Origin: an uncultured Bacilli bacterium | Lineage (GTDB): Bacteria > Bacillota_I > Bacilli_A > RF39 > UBA660 | Length of the DNA stretch: 13,799 nucleotides | NCBI GenBank assembly: GCA_947629125.1 | Contig: CANRCO010000023.1 | Coordinates: 1-13,799 of the forward strand | Direction: 5' to 3' | Shown here: positions 5,471 to 13,493 of the stretch, in pieces | Layout of the letters: every line of letters begins with the position of its first letter | Position numbering within the stretch: the stretch's first letter is position 1 | Translations under genes and position numbers: made by a program | The notes under the pieces: model-generated | The model's database searches: none | Told to the model about the DNA's origin: nothing | Seen by the model: the letters and a program-made list of their open reading frames with translations, nothing else

Positions 5471-7693
5471 ATGGCAAAGAAGAAAAAATCCCAAGCAAAT
5501 TCAAAAGAACAATTTCCCTATAGTGTTGAACTATTAGGTTTATTTTTAATATTATTAGGTATCATTGGTTTTGGTTTTGGACCAGTTGGTGCGATGATTA
5601 AAAAATTTGCAATTTTTTTAGTAGGTACATGGTGGTTAATACTACTTTTTATTGTTTTATTTATTGGTATTTATATGTTATTTAAAAGAAAATTACCCAA
5701 ATTTATGTCATCAAGATTAGTCGGTTTATATGTTTTAATTATCGTTGTTTTAGCTTTATCACATTTAGGTTTTGTAGAAAATTCCAAAACTGCCGGTGAT
5801 ATTATGCATGCAACTATTGATAATTTTATGGACCGAATTAATAGTATTGGTACAACTAGTGATTTATTTACATCTGGTGCTACTTCAATTGAAGTTGGTG
5901 GTGGTATTTTAGGTGCAGTCTTTTCCATAGTTTTAACAACTTTATTTGGTATAACTGGAACAAAAATTGTTGCTGTAGCTTTAGTTTTATTTGGATTTAT
6001 TTTACTATTTAATATAACATTTGCCGATATTTTAAATAAAATAAAATCAGCTTTTGTCTCTGAAGAAGATGAAGATAAAGAACCTAAAAAACTTAAAAAA
6101 GATAAATTAGGTTTATTACCGGCGAAAAAAGCAAATAAAGATGAAAAAGATGATAAGATAATTATTACAAGTATGGAAGAATTAAATCCTATTAAAAGCC
6201 CTAATGAAAATAATAAGATTACTGATAATACATACTTAGAACAAGCTCAAAATTATAAATTACCAACGCTTGATTTATTAGATGATGTTAAAGAAAATAA
6301 AAAAATTGATAACTCATTTACCAAATCTAATAAAGAAATATTAGAACAAGTATTAAAAGATTTTCAAATCGAAGCTCGTGTTGTTGCGATTCATATTGGA
6401 CCAAGTGTTACACAGTATGAATTAGTTGTTCCTAATGGTACTAAATTAACTAGAATTAGTAATATTAATAAAGAAATAGCTCTGGCTTTAGCTGCTAAAG
6501 ATGTAATAATTCAAACACCTATTCCTGGAAAAAGTACAATTGGTGTCGAAATACCTAATCCTAAAATTACTCCAGTTAAAGTTAAAGAAATATTATCAAC
6601 GACCAAACGAGGTGCTAAAGAAGATAATGTAATTGTTGCTTTAGGTAAAAATATTATGGGTACTCCAATTACAATGGATATAGCTAAAACTCCCCATTTA
6701 TTAGTTGCTGGTTCAACTGGTAGTGGTAAATCAGTTTGTATTAATACAATCATTGCTTCAATTTTAATGCGCTATCGTCCAGATGAGGTAAAAATTGTTT
6801 TGGTTGACCCAAAAAAAGTTGAGTTATCTAATTATAATGGTGTGCCTCACTTACTATGCCCAGTTGTTACTGATGCGAAAAAAGCTAGTGTCACATTACA
6901 AAGAATTGTGGCAGAAATGGAAAAACGTTATGATACATTTAGTGATACTAAAGTAAAAAATATTACAACATATAATGCTTATATTGATAAAGAAAATGAA
7001 AAAAATAATTCTAATTTACCACGAATGCCTTACATTGTAGTCATAATTGATGAACTTGCGGATTTAATGTTAGTAGCAAGTAAAGAAGTTGAAGATTCTA
7101 TCATGCGAATTACACAAATGGCCCGAGCTGCAGGTATTCATTTAATTGTTGCAACCCAAAGACCATCAACCGATGTTATTACCGGTGTTGTTAAAGCCAA
7201 TATTCCATCACGAATTTCTTTTGCCGTATCAAGTCAAATAGATTCTCGTACTATTTTAGATGCTAGTGGTGCCGAAAAATTATTAGGTAAAGGTGATATG
7301 CTTTATCTACCAATGGGAGCAAATATGCCTACTCGTATTCAAGGTTGCTTTATTTCAGATGATGAAATAAAAAGAATAATTGATTATGTATGTAGTGCTG
7401 GAGTTGCTAAATATGATGAAAATATAATGGTTAGTAATAACGAAACGGCTACAATGGCCGGTAGTAGTTCGAGTGAAGAATATGAAGACCCACTTTACAA
7501 TGAAATAGTTGAATTTGCAATTTCGACTGGTAAAATTAGTGCATCATTAATTCAAAGAAGATTCCGTCTAGGTTATAACCGTGCAGCACGAATTGTCGAT
7601 TTATTAGAAGAGCGCGGAATAATCGGACCACAAAATGGTTCTAAACCAAGAGAAGTTTTAGTAAAATTAGAAGAAAAAAATGACGAAGAATAA
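5471..7693 (+). CDS. spoIIIE: DNA translocase SpoIIIE/FtsK
   Basis: A 740-aa hexameric DNA pump that moves chromosome ends through the division or sporulation septum. The N-terminus has a basic start (MAKKKK) and about four membrane segments within residues 20-185, then an acidic/lysine-rich linker (about 195-290). The motor follows: Walker A GSTGSGKS at 414-421, Walker B IIDELADLM with D527/E528, and the TQRPSTDVITG block. The C-terminal winged-helix gamma domain (about 672-738, with GKISASLIQRRFRLGYNRAARI) reads the orienting DNA repeats. Size is close to B. subtilis SpoIIIE (787 aa). The four-segment membrane anchor and nearby cotJ genes favour SpoIIIE, but only one paralogue is visible, so it may serve as the general FtsK as well. 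The ribosome-binding site (GGTGA) is weak compared with its neighbours. Confidence 0.95.
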   Translation: MAKKKKSQANSKEQFPYSVELLGLFLILLGIIGFGFGPVGAMIKKFAIFLVGTWWLILLFIVLFIGIYMLFKRKLPKFMSSRLVGLYVLIIVVLALSHLGFVENSKTAGDIMHATIDNFMDRINSIGTTSDLFTSGATSIEVGGGILGAVFSIVLTTLFGITGTKIVAVALVLFGFILLFNITFADILNKIKSAFVSEEDEDKEPKKLKKDKLGLLPAKKANKDEKDDKIIITSMEELNPIKSPNENNKITDNTYLEQAQNYKLPTLDLLDDVKENKKIDNSFTKSNKEILEQVLKDFQIEARVVAIHIGPSVTQYELVVPNGTKLTRISNINKEIALALAAKDVIIQTPIPGKSTIGVEIPNPKITPVKVKEILSTTKRGAKEDNVIVALGKNIMGTPITMDIAKTPHLLVAGSTGSGKSVCINTIIASILMRYRPDEVKIVLVDPKKVELSNYNGVPHLLCPVVTDAKKASVTLQRIVAEMEKRYDTFSDTKVKNITTYNAYIDKENEKNNSNLPRMPYIVVIIDELADLMLVASKEVEDSIMRITQMARAAGIHLIVATQRPSTDVITGVVKANIPSRISFAVSSQIDSRTILDASGAEKLLGKGDMLYLPMGANMPTRIQGCFISDDEIKRIIDYVCSAGVAKYDENIMVSNNETATMAGSSSSEEYEDPLYNEIVEFAISTGKISASLIQRRFRLGYNRAARIVDLLEERGIIGPQNGSKPREVLVKLEEKNDEE

Positions 7694-7716
7694 CAGTTAC
7701 AATTTATTATGGATTG

Positions 7717-7725
7717 TGTTACAAT
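7717..7725 (+). promoter_or_regulatory. Weak extended -10 element before the thioredoxin-like gene
   Basis: TGTTACAAT gives an extended -10 (TGn plus TACAAT, 5 of 6), 26 bases before the ATG at 7751. There is only a poor -35 (TTACAA at 7697). It could give the downstream genes expression independent of spoIIIE. Confidence 0.35.
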
Positions 7726-7750
7726 GAATGTAAGAAAGGGTTTGATTATA

Positions 7751-8287
7751 ATGCGGAAAAATAAAAAAAATGCTAGTAATCGTTATATACCAACTAAAAA
7801 CTATATTTTAACTGCTTTAATAATAGTCTTTATTATATTCTTAACTTTTTATATTATAAAGTGGTATCAAGTAAAAACCAGACAAAATATTCAAGACCAC
7901 TATTTAATAACTTCTAATACAATAAGTTTAGAAATTGATGAATATGATGAAATTGATAATATTTTAACAGAAAGTCCTAGTTTCTATTTCGTTTATGTTA
8001 GTTACACTAATGATAAAGACACATATAATTTAGAAAAGAAAATAAAACCTCTTATAGACGAACACAATTTAATTAATAATTTCTACTTAATTGATGCAAC
8101 TAACATGTTAAAAGATAAAGATTATTTAACAAAAATAAATGAAAAATTAAATATTACTAAAAAGAAAATTACAAAATTACCAGTTATTCTTTATTTTGAA
8201 AATAATGAATTAATTAGTAAAGTTGATAATGCTAAAGATTTTGAAGCATTAATTAAAATTCAAGACATTGATGAATTAAGCCGCTAA
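7751..8287 (+). CDS. Membrane-anchored thioredoxin-like protein without CXXC
   Basis: A 178-aa protein from the ATG at 7751, chosen because GAAAGGG lies ten bases upstream; an in-frame ATG at 7709 has no binding site. A basic N-terminus and one membrane segment (18-36) place the C-terminal domain outside the cell. Residues about 59-178 look like a thioredoxin fold: strand SFYFVYVSY (77-85), helix, strand FYLIDATN, then KLPVILYFENNEL where P144 sits at the usual cis-proline position. Where thioredoxins have CXXC after the first strand, this protein has SYTND (84-88), and it has no cysteine pair at all, so redox chemistry is unlikely. It may be a binding or chaperone-like domain. It lies 57 bp after spoIIIE and shares a message with trmL. 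The fold is inferred by eye; the function is unknown. Confidence 0.7.
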   Translation: MRKNKKNASNRYIPTKNYILTALIIVFIIFLTFYIIKWYQVKTRQNIQDHYLITSNTISLEIDEYDEIDNILTESPSFYFVYVSYTNDKDTYNLEKKIKPLIDEHNLINNFYLIDATNMLKDKDYLTKINEKLNITKKKITKLPVILYFENNELISKVDNAKDFEALIKIQDIDELSR

Positions 8288-8297
8288 GGCTTTTTTT
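8278..8297 (+). terminator. Small hairpin with T7 tail at the stop codon; possible attenuator before trmL
   Basis: AAGCC (8278-8282), loop GCTAA, GGCTT (8288-8292), then seven T in total (8291-8297). The stem contains the last codons and stop of the thioredoxin-like gene, and AAAGGAG for trmL begins at the next base. The 5-bp stem is short, so partial termination is more likely than a full stop. Confidence 0.5.
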
Positions 8298-8309
8298 AAA
8301 GGAGATTTT

Positions 8310-8819
8310 ATGTTAAACGTTGTACTATTTGAACCAGAAATACCAGGCAATACAGGAAATATAATGCGTACTTGTGTTGCAACTGATACTAAATTACATT
8401 TAATTAAACCACTTGGTTTTTCATTAGATGAAAAATATATTAAACGCAGTGGTGTTAATTATATTGATAAATGTGATTATACAGTATATGAAAATATCGA
8501 GGAGTTTTTTGAAAAAAATAAAGGTACTTATTATTTTCTTACAAGATATGGTCATAAGCCTCATACTAGTTTTGATTACTCTAATCAAGATAAAAATATT
8601 TATTTTATTTTTGGAAAAGAATCAACTGGAATTCCTCCAACTATTTTAAAACCTTATATTGATAAATGTTTGAGGTTACCGATGACTAAGAATGTTCGTG
8701 CTTTAAATTTATCTAATACCGTGGCAATTGTAATTTATGAAGCTTTAAGACAACAAAATTACCCTAACCTTTTATTTGATGAGCCTCATAAAAGTAAAAA
8801 TTTTATTGAAGAAAGTTAA
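8310..8819 (+). CDS. trmL: tRNA (cytidine/uridine-34-2'-O)-methyltransferase TrmL
   Basis: A 169-aa SPOUT-family enzyme that uses S-adenosylmethionine to methylate the 2'-OH of the wobble base in tRNA-Leu. The three family motifs are intact: motif 1 with EPEIPGNTGNIMRTC (8-22, containing N17 and R20), motif 2 FGKESTGIP (101-109) and motif 3 LPMTKNVRALNLSN (123-136), which together make the trefoil-knot cofactor site. Length matches TrmL/YibK/CspR proteins. AAAGGAG lies five to six bases before the ATG. It is the last gene of the plus-strand spoIIIE group, separated from the preceding gene only by a small hairpin, and ends at a bidirectional terminator. Confidence 0.95.
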   Translation: MLNVVLFEPEIPGNTGNIMRTCVATDTKLHLIKPLGFSLDEKYIKRSGVNYIDKCDYTVYENIEEFFEKNKGTYYFLTRYGHKPHTSFDYSNQDKNIYFIFGKESTGIPPTILKPYIDKCLRLPMTKNVRALNLSNTVAIVIYEALRQQNYPNLLFDEPHKSKNFIEES

Positions 8820-8843
8820 AAAACTATATTTCTATAGTTTTTT
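8818..8843. terminator. Bidirectional terminator between trmL and the transglutaminase-like gene
   Basis: A perfect 11-bp inverted repeat, AAAAAACTATA (8818-8828) and TATAGTTTTTT (8833-8843), with loop TTTC. Because it is flanked by A and T runs it gives a hairpin with a U tail on both strands, serving the two convergent genes. It includes the stop codons of both. Confidence 0.85.
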
Positions 8844-9413
8844 CTTATTTTCTAAATTTAGTTCTCTTTGTAATTGATTATGATGTGTAGCACTTGGTGA
8901 TGAGGCAATATCATTTAATGATACACCTAAATCAATTTGTTCTTTTTCTAACATTTGATATAATTCATTTTGTTTTAAATCTTTTTCAGTTAACCTTTTA
9001 ATTATTCGAGGATTTTGAATTTTATAAAATAAGGATGCTTGATATCTTAAACCTACAGAAGTATCATAAACCCATTTATTGTTATCCATATCAACACATT
9101 CTAAAAAACAATGATATTTATTATCAACATTATATTTGGGATTTAATTCTAAATCATTTATATAAGCATAGACAACTTCAAATTTAGTATTTTTAAAAGC
9201 TTTACTTAATAACATACTAAAAACTTCACAGTTACCTTGACATAATTCATGATAAGATAAAAGTACAGATAAAGGTATATTTTGATATTTAATATGTCTT
9301 AGTTTTTCTAATGTGAATTCATCATAATTAGCAATTAAATTTTTATTCCAACCATAAAGATGCAATGCCACTTCTTTTATAATATATTTATACCAAATTA
9401 ATTCTTTTTTCAT
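8832..9413 (-). CDS. Transglutaminase-like cysteine protein, function unknown
   Basis: I do not recognise this 193-aa protein as a named family. Residues 58-62 (CQGNC) followed by a helix EVFSMLLSKAF resemble the nucleophile region of transglutaminase-like/papain-fold proteins, with C62 at the helix start. H101 in KYHCFLEC and D117 in WVYDTSVG would complete a Cys-His-Asp triad with normal spacing for that fold. There is no signal peptide or membrane segment, so it is probably cytoplasmic, unlike many secreted transglutaminase-like proteins. The C-terminal 60 residues are charged and helical. AAGGAG lies six bases before the ATG. It follows the desulfurase gene after a terminator, in the place thiI takes in Bacillus. 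The triad is inferred by eye; substrate and reaction are unknown. Confidence 0.65.
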   Translation of the reverse strand: MKKELIWYKYIIKEVALHLYGWNKNLIANYDEFTLEKLRHIKYQNIPLSVLLSYHELCQGNCEVFSMLLSKAFKNTKFEVVYAYINDLELNPKYNVDNKYHCFLECVDMDNNKWVYDTSVGLRYQASLFYKIQNPRIIKRLTEKDLKQNELYQMLEKEQIDLGVSLNDIASSPSATHHNQLQRELNLENKKKL

Positions 9414-9438
9414 TTAAAACTCCTTAAATTTATATATT

Positions 9439-9467
9439 ATCCTACCATAAAAATTAAAATAATCCAA
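9439..9467 (-). promoter_or_regulatory. Weak candidate promoter for the transglutaminase-like gene
   Basis: On the minus strand TTGGAT (9467-9462) and TAGGAT (9444-9439) are 17 bp apart, with TG at the extended -10 position. Each box matches 4 of 6. The preceding terminator makes a separate promoter plausible. Confidence 0.3.
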
Positions 9468-9483
9468 CTATTTTAATATTATT

Positions 9484-9516
9484 AAAAAAATTTACAACTA
9501 TTACCGTTGCAAATTT
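9484..9516 (-). terminator. Terminator of the ezrA-nifZ operon
   Basis: On the minus strand AAATTTGCAAC (9516-9506) pairs with GTTGTAAATTT (9498-9488), one G-U pair, around a 7-base loop, followed by TTTT. It begins at the stop codon of the cysteine desulfurase gene. Confidence 0.7.
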
Positions 9517-10643
9517 TAGTTAATATTTAGTTTATTATAAACTACTTGAAAATAATTTAAAAATTGATTTATCTCATCTGTAGTTGTTAAATGTGATAAA
9601 CTTATTCGAATAGTACTTGCAGCTCTTTGTTTATCGTTATATAAAGCTAAAACACTACTACTTAATTCACCACTACTACATGCTGTATTAGTTGAAATAT
9701 ATACTTCTTTTTCTGCTAAAGCATTTATAAATGTTTCTGGTTTTATATTGCCTAAACTAATATTTAAGATATGAGGTATTGAATATTTTGTATTATTAAT
9801 TTTTACATTAGGATACTTACTAGTTAATTCTTTAACAATTTTTTCATTTAAGCGTGTGATAAATCTCTCTTTTTTATCTAAATCAGTTAGGGCAATTCTA
9901 ATTGCTTTAGCCATAGCAACAATTAATGGTAATGCTGGTGTTCCTGGCTTTAATTCGTTAGATTTACCACTACCATATTCTAAAGGAACTAATTTAATTT
10001 TGCTATTTTTATAAAGTAAACCTATTCCTTTTGGTCCATATATTTTATGCGCTGAAAAACTAGCTATATCAACATCATTTAAACATACTGTAGTTTTTCC
10101 TAAAGCTTGAGTCATATCAGAATGAAAAATAGTTTCTGGATTTACCTTACGAATTATTTGACGAATAAATTTTAATGGTTGTCTAATCCCCACTTCACTA
10201 TTAACTGCATTTACACTAACTAAAATTGTATCATCTTTTATTTTATTTTTTAAATCATCAAAATCAATTAACCCATCACCATCATTTTCAATATAATCAA
10301 TTGTAAAACCTATGCTTCTTAAATAGTCACATATTTTATAAATGGAAGGATGTTCTAATTTTGAAACTAAGATATGTTTACCTCTTTTATGTTTAGCTAA
10401 AGCCACTCCAATTAAAGCCATATTATTTGATTCAGTTGCTCCGGAAGTATAAATAATTTCACTTTCCATTACTTTTAATAAATCACTAATTTGTTTAGTA
10501 GCACTTTTTAATAGTTCATTAGATTTACGTCCCAAACTATGTAAGGAATTAGGATTACCTATAAACTCCCGTGAAGTTTTATTATATGAATCCAATACTT
10601 CAAAAGATACTGGAGTAGTAGCACTATAATCGAGATAAATCAT
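9516..10643 (-). CDS. nifZ: Cysteine desulfurase (NifZ/IscS-type)
   Basis: A 375-aa pyridoxal-phosphate enzyme that removes sulfur from cysteine as an enzyme-bound persulfide. Key residues: LDYSATTP at 4-11, GATESNN 68-74, H98 (cofactor-stacking, in EHPS), D176 and Q179 (HSDMTQALG), the Schiff-base K200 in SFSAHKIYG, and the catalytic C322 in STNTACSSG. The glycine-rich loop reads YGSGKSNELKPGT (223-235) instead of the common GGGQE-x-G-R-x-GT: T235 is kept but the usual Arg is Lys. It lies 16 bp after ezrA with AGGGTGA before its ATG, matching the Bacillus ezrA-nifZ(yrvO)-thiI order, where the enzyme feeds sulfur to tRNA 4-thiouridine synthesis. thiI itself is absent from the window. A role as general sulfur donor is equally possible. 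Confidence 0.9.
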   Translation of the reverse strand: MIYLDYSATTPVSFEVLDSYNKTSREFIGNPNSLHSLGRKSNELLKSATKQISDLLKVMESEIIYTSGATESNNMALIGVALAKHKRGKHILVSKLEHPSIYKICDYLRSIGFTIDYIENDGDGLIDFDDLKNKIKDDTILVSVNAVNSEVGIRQPLKFIRQIIRKVNPETIFHSDMTQALGKTTVCLNDVDIASFSAHKIYGPKGIGLLYKNSKIKLVPLEYGSGKSNELKPGTPALPLIVAMAKAIRIALTDLDKKERFITRLNEKIVKELTSKYPNVKINNTKYSIPHILNISLGNIKPETFINALAEKEVYISTNTACSSGELSSSVLALYNDKQRAASTIRISLSHLTTTDEINQFLNYFQVVYNKLNIN

Positions 10644-10659
10644 GTTTTCACCCTATTTC

Positions 10660-12378
10660 TTATTTTTGATATTCATCAATTAATCTTTTATAAATACCTG
10701 GTTCAATAATATTTATAGAATTAATTGCATTTTCTAAACTTAATTTAAAATTTCCTTTGTAAAAAGCATTTTCAGCTTTAGTAAGTCCTAAATCAACAGC
10801 ACTATTAATTGGACGATAACGATTTCCATACATTATTGCCGTTTCAGCCATTTGAGCAGTTTTTATTGTTTCCTTTGTAGTATTAAATACTTTTAAAACT
10901 AAATCTCGAGCATTATCAACTCGCACATTTAATAATTTAATCGAAATTGGACGATTTTCTAAAACTAAAATTACTTCATCAATTGCTGCAGATGCTTCAG
11001 AAAGTTCTACATAATATTCTTTGGGAATAATTGGCAACTTGAAAGTTTTTATATTTTCTTTAGCTTTAATCAAAATTTCTTTAATTTTATCTAATTGTTC
11101 ACGAGCTCTTATTTCATCTTCTTTTAATGAACCAAATGTTCTTAAAGTTATATCTAATTTATCTTCAACTTTAGTTAAACGAACATTTAATAATTCCATT
11201 TCTTTACCTAGACGAGAATAAGCTTGCGTTTTTTTATGATATAATTCAATAACACTATCATAATTTCGGCGAATTGATGCTAATTCATTTTTTAGTTCAT
11301 CAATGACTGCAGCTTCTTCATCCGTTAAATCATAACTATATTTTAAGTCATCAATTTTTTTATATAATTCATTATTAATTTTTTCTAATTTAGTTACTTT
11401 AACTAATATTGTTCTTTTATAATCATCAAAAATAGTTTTAGCAATTTTTTCTTTATCAAAATCATTATATAATGAATCATAATAATCCATCATTGTTTTT
11501 AATTCAAAAATAGAATCTTGAATATTTAAAACATTTAAACGTTGAAAAATATCTTGAATTTTTTTATTACCTTCAGCTATATTATATTCAATATTTAAAT
11601 AATCTAAATTAAAACCATCTTTTCGCATTTTTTTAGCAATAGTTTCAATATCTAAAATCTTACGAGGAATTAAATTTTTGCCCATCATAATAATACTTGG
11701 AGCTTCTTCGATAATTAATTTTAAATTACCAATTGTATCATCGATTGCTTTAACAATTTTACCAACTTCCATATAGGCATTTTTTTCCATAGTAAGTTCA
11801 AAAGCAGCAAATAATTTATCAATGTTTTCAAATTGTAATTCAATCGGTGAAGAAATATCTTCATATATATCTTTATCATTATTATATTTAGTTAAAATTT
11901 CCCGATAGTCAGCTTTTAATTTGGTAATAATCTCTCGATTTTTTTCTTCACTTAAAGTAATTTCTTTTATTTCATTTAATAAAAAAGTTGATTTTGCTTT
12001 AACATGTGCTACATGTAGCTCAGCATCCATAATTAAATCATCTAATTTTTTATAATCTTTTTCCGCAAAAGCATCTTCAATTTCAATTAAATTATCTGTA
12101 ATTTTAGGAACTTCTTCATCTTTAATTTTTTTAAAACGACTTTGCCAATCATCATATAATTCTTGCATCATATCATTATTAATTAAAGCTTCTACTTTAT
12201 TAAGTTCACTTAAAATTGATGCAGATATTATTAAATTTTTATCTCTTTCTAAATTTGTAATTGCATTTTGATATCTTTTTTTGGTTTTACCACTTATGAT
12301 ATTCAAAACAATTATTATTATAATCATTGTTACTATATAAGCAGAAAAACCTAATAAAATAAATAATGTTTCATTCAT
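10660..12378 (-). CDS. ezrA: Septation ring formation regulator EzrA
   Basis: A 572-aa membrane-anchored coiled-coil protein that restrains FtsZ ring assembly and links the division ring to cell-wall synthesis. One membrane segment (about 5-28) with a short outside N-terminus is followed by a long, almost entirely helical, charged cytoplasmic region, as in EzrA's spectrin-like repeats. Family landmarks include IEALINNDMMQELYDDWQ-like sequence near residue 65-80 (with the conserved Trp) and the C-terminal NRYRP plus a KAENAFYKGNFKLSLENAI block ending EPGIYKRL. Length matches EzrA (about 560-575 aa). The start has only a weak GGATGTGAT binding site, but no better start lies nearby. It heads an operon with nifZ and has a clear promoter. 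Confidence 0.93.
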   Translation of the reverse strand: MNETLFILLGFSAYIVTMIIIIIVLNIISGKTKKRYQNAITNLERDKNLIISASILSELNKVEALINNDMMQELYDDWQSRFKKIKDEEVPKITDNLIEIEDAFAEKDYKKLDDLIMDAELHVAHVKAKSTFLLNEIKEITLSEEKNREIITKLKADYREILTKYNNDKDIYEDISSPIELQFENIDKLFAAFELTMEKNAYMEVGKIVKAIDDTIGNLKLIIEEAPSIIMMGKNLIPRKILDIETIAKKMRKDGFNLDYLNIEYNIAEGNKKIQDIFQRLNVLNIQDSIFELKTMMDYYDSLYNDFDKEKIAKTIFDDYKRTILVKVTKLEKINNELYKKIDDLKYSYDLTDEEAAVIDELKNELASIRRNYDSVIELYHKKTQAYSRLGKEMELLNVRLTKVEDKLDITLRTFGSLKEDEIRAREQLDKIKEILIKAKENIKTFKLPIIPKEYYVELSEASAAIDEVILVLENRPISIKLLNVRVDNARDLVLKVFNTTKETIKTAQMAETAIMYGNRYRPINSAVDLGLTKAENAFYKGNFKLSLENAINSINIIEPGIYKRLIDEYQK

Positions 12379-12405
12379 ATTATCACATCCTACAATTACT
12401 TAATT

Positions 12406-12434
12406 ATTTTATCATATTTTTTAGTAATTGTCGA
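12406..12434 (-). promoter_or_regulatory. Promoter of the ezrA-nifZ operon
   Basis: On the minus strand TCGACA (12434-12429) and TAAAAT (12411-12406) are 17 bp apart, each 5 of 6 matches, and TGA directly before the -10 adds an extended -10. The start site would fall about 20 bases before the ezrA ATG. Confidence 0.7.
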
Positions 12435-12505
12435 AAAAAATTTATTTTAATTTGCCATAATATAAGCAATCACAATCTTAAAATATTCTATCACAAATTA
12501 AAATA
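12435..12505. other. Spacer between the ezrA promoter and the next terminator
   Basis: AT-rich sequence with no ORF, hairpin or recognisable element that I could support. Confidence 0.6.
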
Positions 12506-12537
12506 TTTTAAAACTCGAACATTTTATTGTTCGAGTT
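12506..12537 (-). terminator. Terminator of the 304-aa unknown gene
   Basis: AACTCGAACA (12512-12521) and TGTTCGAGTT (12528-12537) form a perfect 10-bp inverted repeat with a 6-base loop. On the minus strand it is followed by TTAAAATATTTT, a T-rich but broken tail. It lies about 40 bases after the stop codon of the 304-aa gene. Confidence 0.6.
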
Positions 12538-12578
12538 AATATCAATATAATGCGAATGACGTAGTTATCTATAACTTT

Positions 12579-13493
12579 TTAATTGCTACCTTTTAAATTA
12601 TTTTTAAATAATTTTCGTAATCTTTTATAAACATCAGGTTCGTCAATATTTTTAATTTCATTATTACTAGAATATTGTATTACATCATCAATAGTAGGTT
12701 CAACAATACTTATTGGACTAGATGTTAATTTAAATCTATCTTTCTCAATAAAATCGATTCTGAACCATTTTAAATCAAACTTGCCATCTTTCACAGTTAA
12801 TAGCATATCAGAATATTTTCCCAAAAAAGCTGGGCCATAAACTTTAAAATCTCTTATTTCTTCAATTTTTTTTAGAGAATTTGCTTTTTGATAGTTTTCA
12901 GTAGTACCATTTTCAGGATTTATAATTCTAGCAATATTATAATCTATTTTTCTGCTTCTTAATTCCATTTCAATAATTTCATTATCACTTGGAATAACAT
13001 TTTTACCAATATAAATTTTATCTTTATCGTTTCTTGCAAATGATATTCTTCCATTTCTATTTAAAACATACATAGAGTCATAATTGCTACTATCAAATAT
13101 TTTTTCTATTTCATATCTATCTAATTCTACAGAATCTTCTATTCCATAACTTTCATCAACTGGCAAAAATTCTTCTAACCATAAGGCTCTATCATTATCT
13201 TTAAAAAAGTAATTTTTGTGAAAGCGAAAGCCTTCTACTGATCCTCTAAAATTCAAATATATTTTATTATATTCAAATAGTTCAGTAAACTGAAGCCAAT
13301 CATTTTTCTCTTTTTCATGGTATGGAAACAAATTTCTATTTGGATGATTATCATATTTATTGACTAAAACTTTATCTCCAACTTTTAAAAATATTATCTC
13401 ATCTGTACTTACAATAAAATGGAAAAAACTAGTGTATGTCATAAGTTGTACTAAGTTTCCTATACAATATTTTTTATCTATTGCTTGAATCAT
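12579..13493 (-). CDS. Hypothetical protein, 304 aa
   Basis: I do not recognise this protein. It has no signal peptide and no clear membrane segment, so it is probably cytoplasmic. The N-terminal third has hydrophobic strands around TSFFHFIVSTDEIIFLKVGDK (about 22-42), then aromatic-rich sequence (WLQFTELFEYNKIYLNF, near 66-82). A middle region is acidic (LEEFLPVDESYGIEDSVELD) and includes SMYVLNRNGRISFARND, which looks like a beta meander. The C-terminal 35 residues are polar and end in a basic helix. No catalytic motif stands out. AAAGGAGGT seven bases upstream makes the start certain, and an extended -10 TGTTATAAT lies just before it. The ATG overlaps the TGA of the small upstream ORF (ATGA). 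It ends at its own terminator. Probably a real, expressed accessory gene of unknown function. Confidence 0.75.
   Translation of the reverse strand: MIQAIDKKYCIGNLVQLMTYTSFFHFIVSTDEIIFLKVGDKVLVNKYDNHPNRNLFPYHEKEKNDWLQFTELFEYNKIYLNFRGSVEGFRFHKNYFFKDNDRALWLEEFLPVDESYGIEDSVELDRYEIEKIFDSSNYDSMYVLNRNGRISFARNDKDKIYIGKNVIPSDNEIIEMELRSRKIDYNIARIINPENGTTENYQKANSLKKIEEIRDFKVYGPAFLGKYSDMLLTVKDGKFDLKWFRIDFIEKDRFKLTSSPISIVEPTIDDVIQYSSNNEIKNIDEPDVYKRLRKLFKNNLKGSN

Noticed and set aside
7709..7750. In-frame ATG 42 bases upstream in the thioredoxin-like gene
   Set aside because: It has no ribosome-binding site, adds non-conserved-looking residues before a basic N-terminus, and GAAAGGG serves the ATG at 7751.
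8428..8649. Second-frame ORF inside trmL
   Set aside because: It lies wholly inside an intact, motif-complete trmL; it is a shadow of low-complexity AT-rich codons.
12562..12577. Hairpin AGTTA-TCTA-TAACT followed by T on the plus strand as a terminator
   Set aside because: No plus-strand gene lies upstream for it to terminate, and the 5-6 bp AT stem is expected by chance here.
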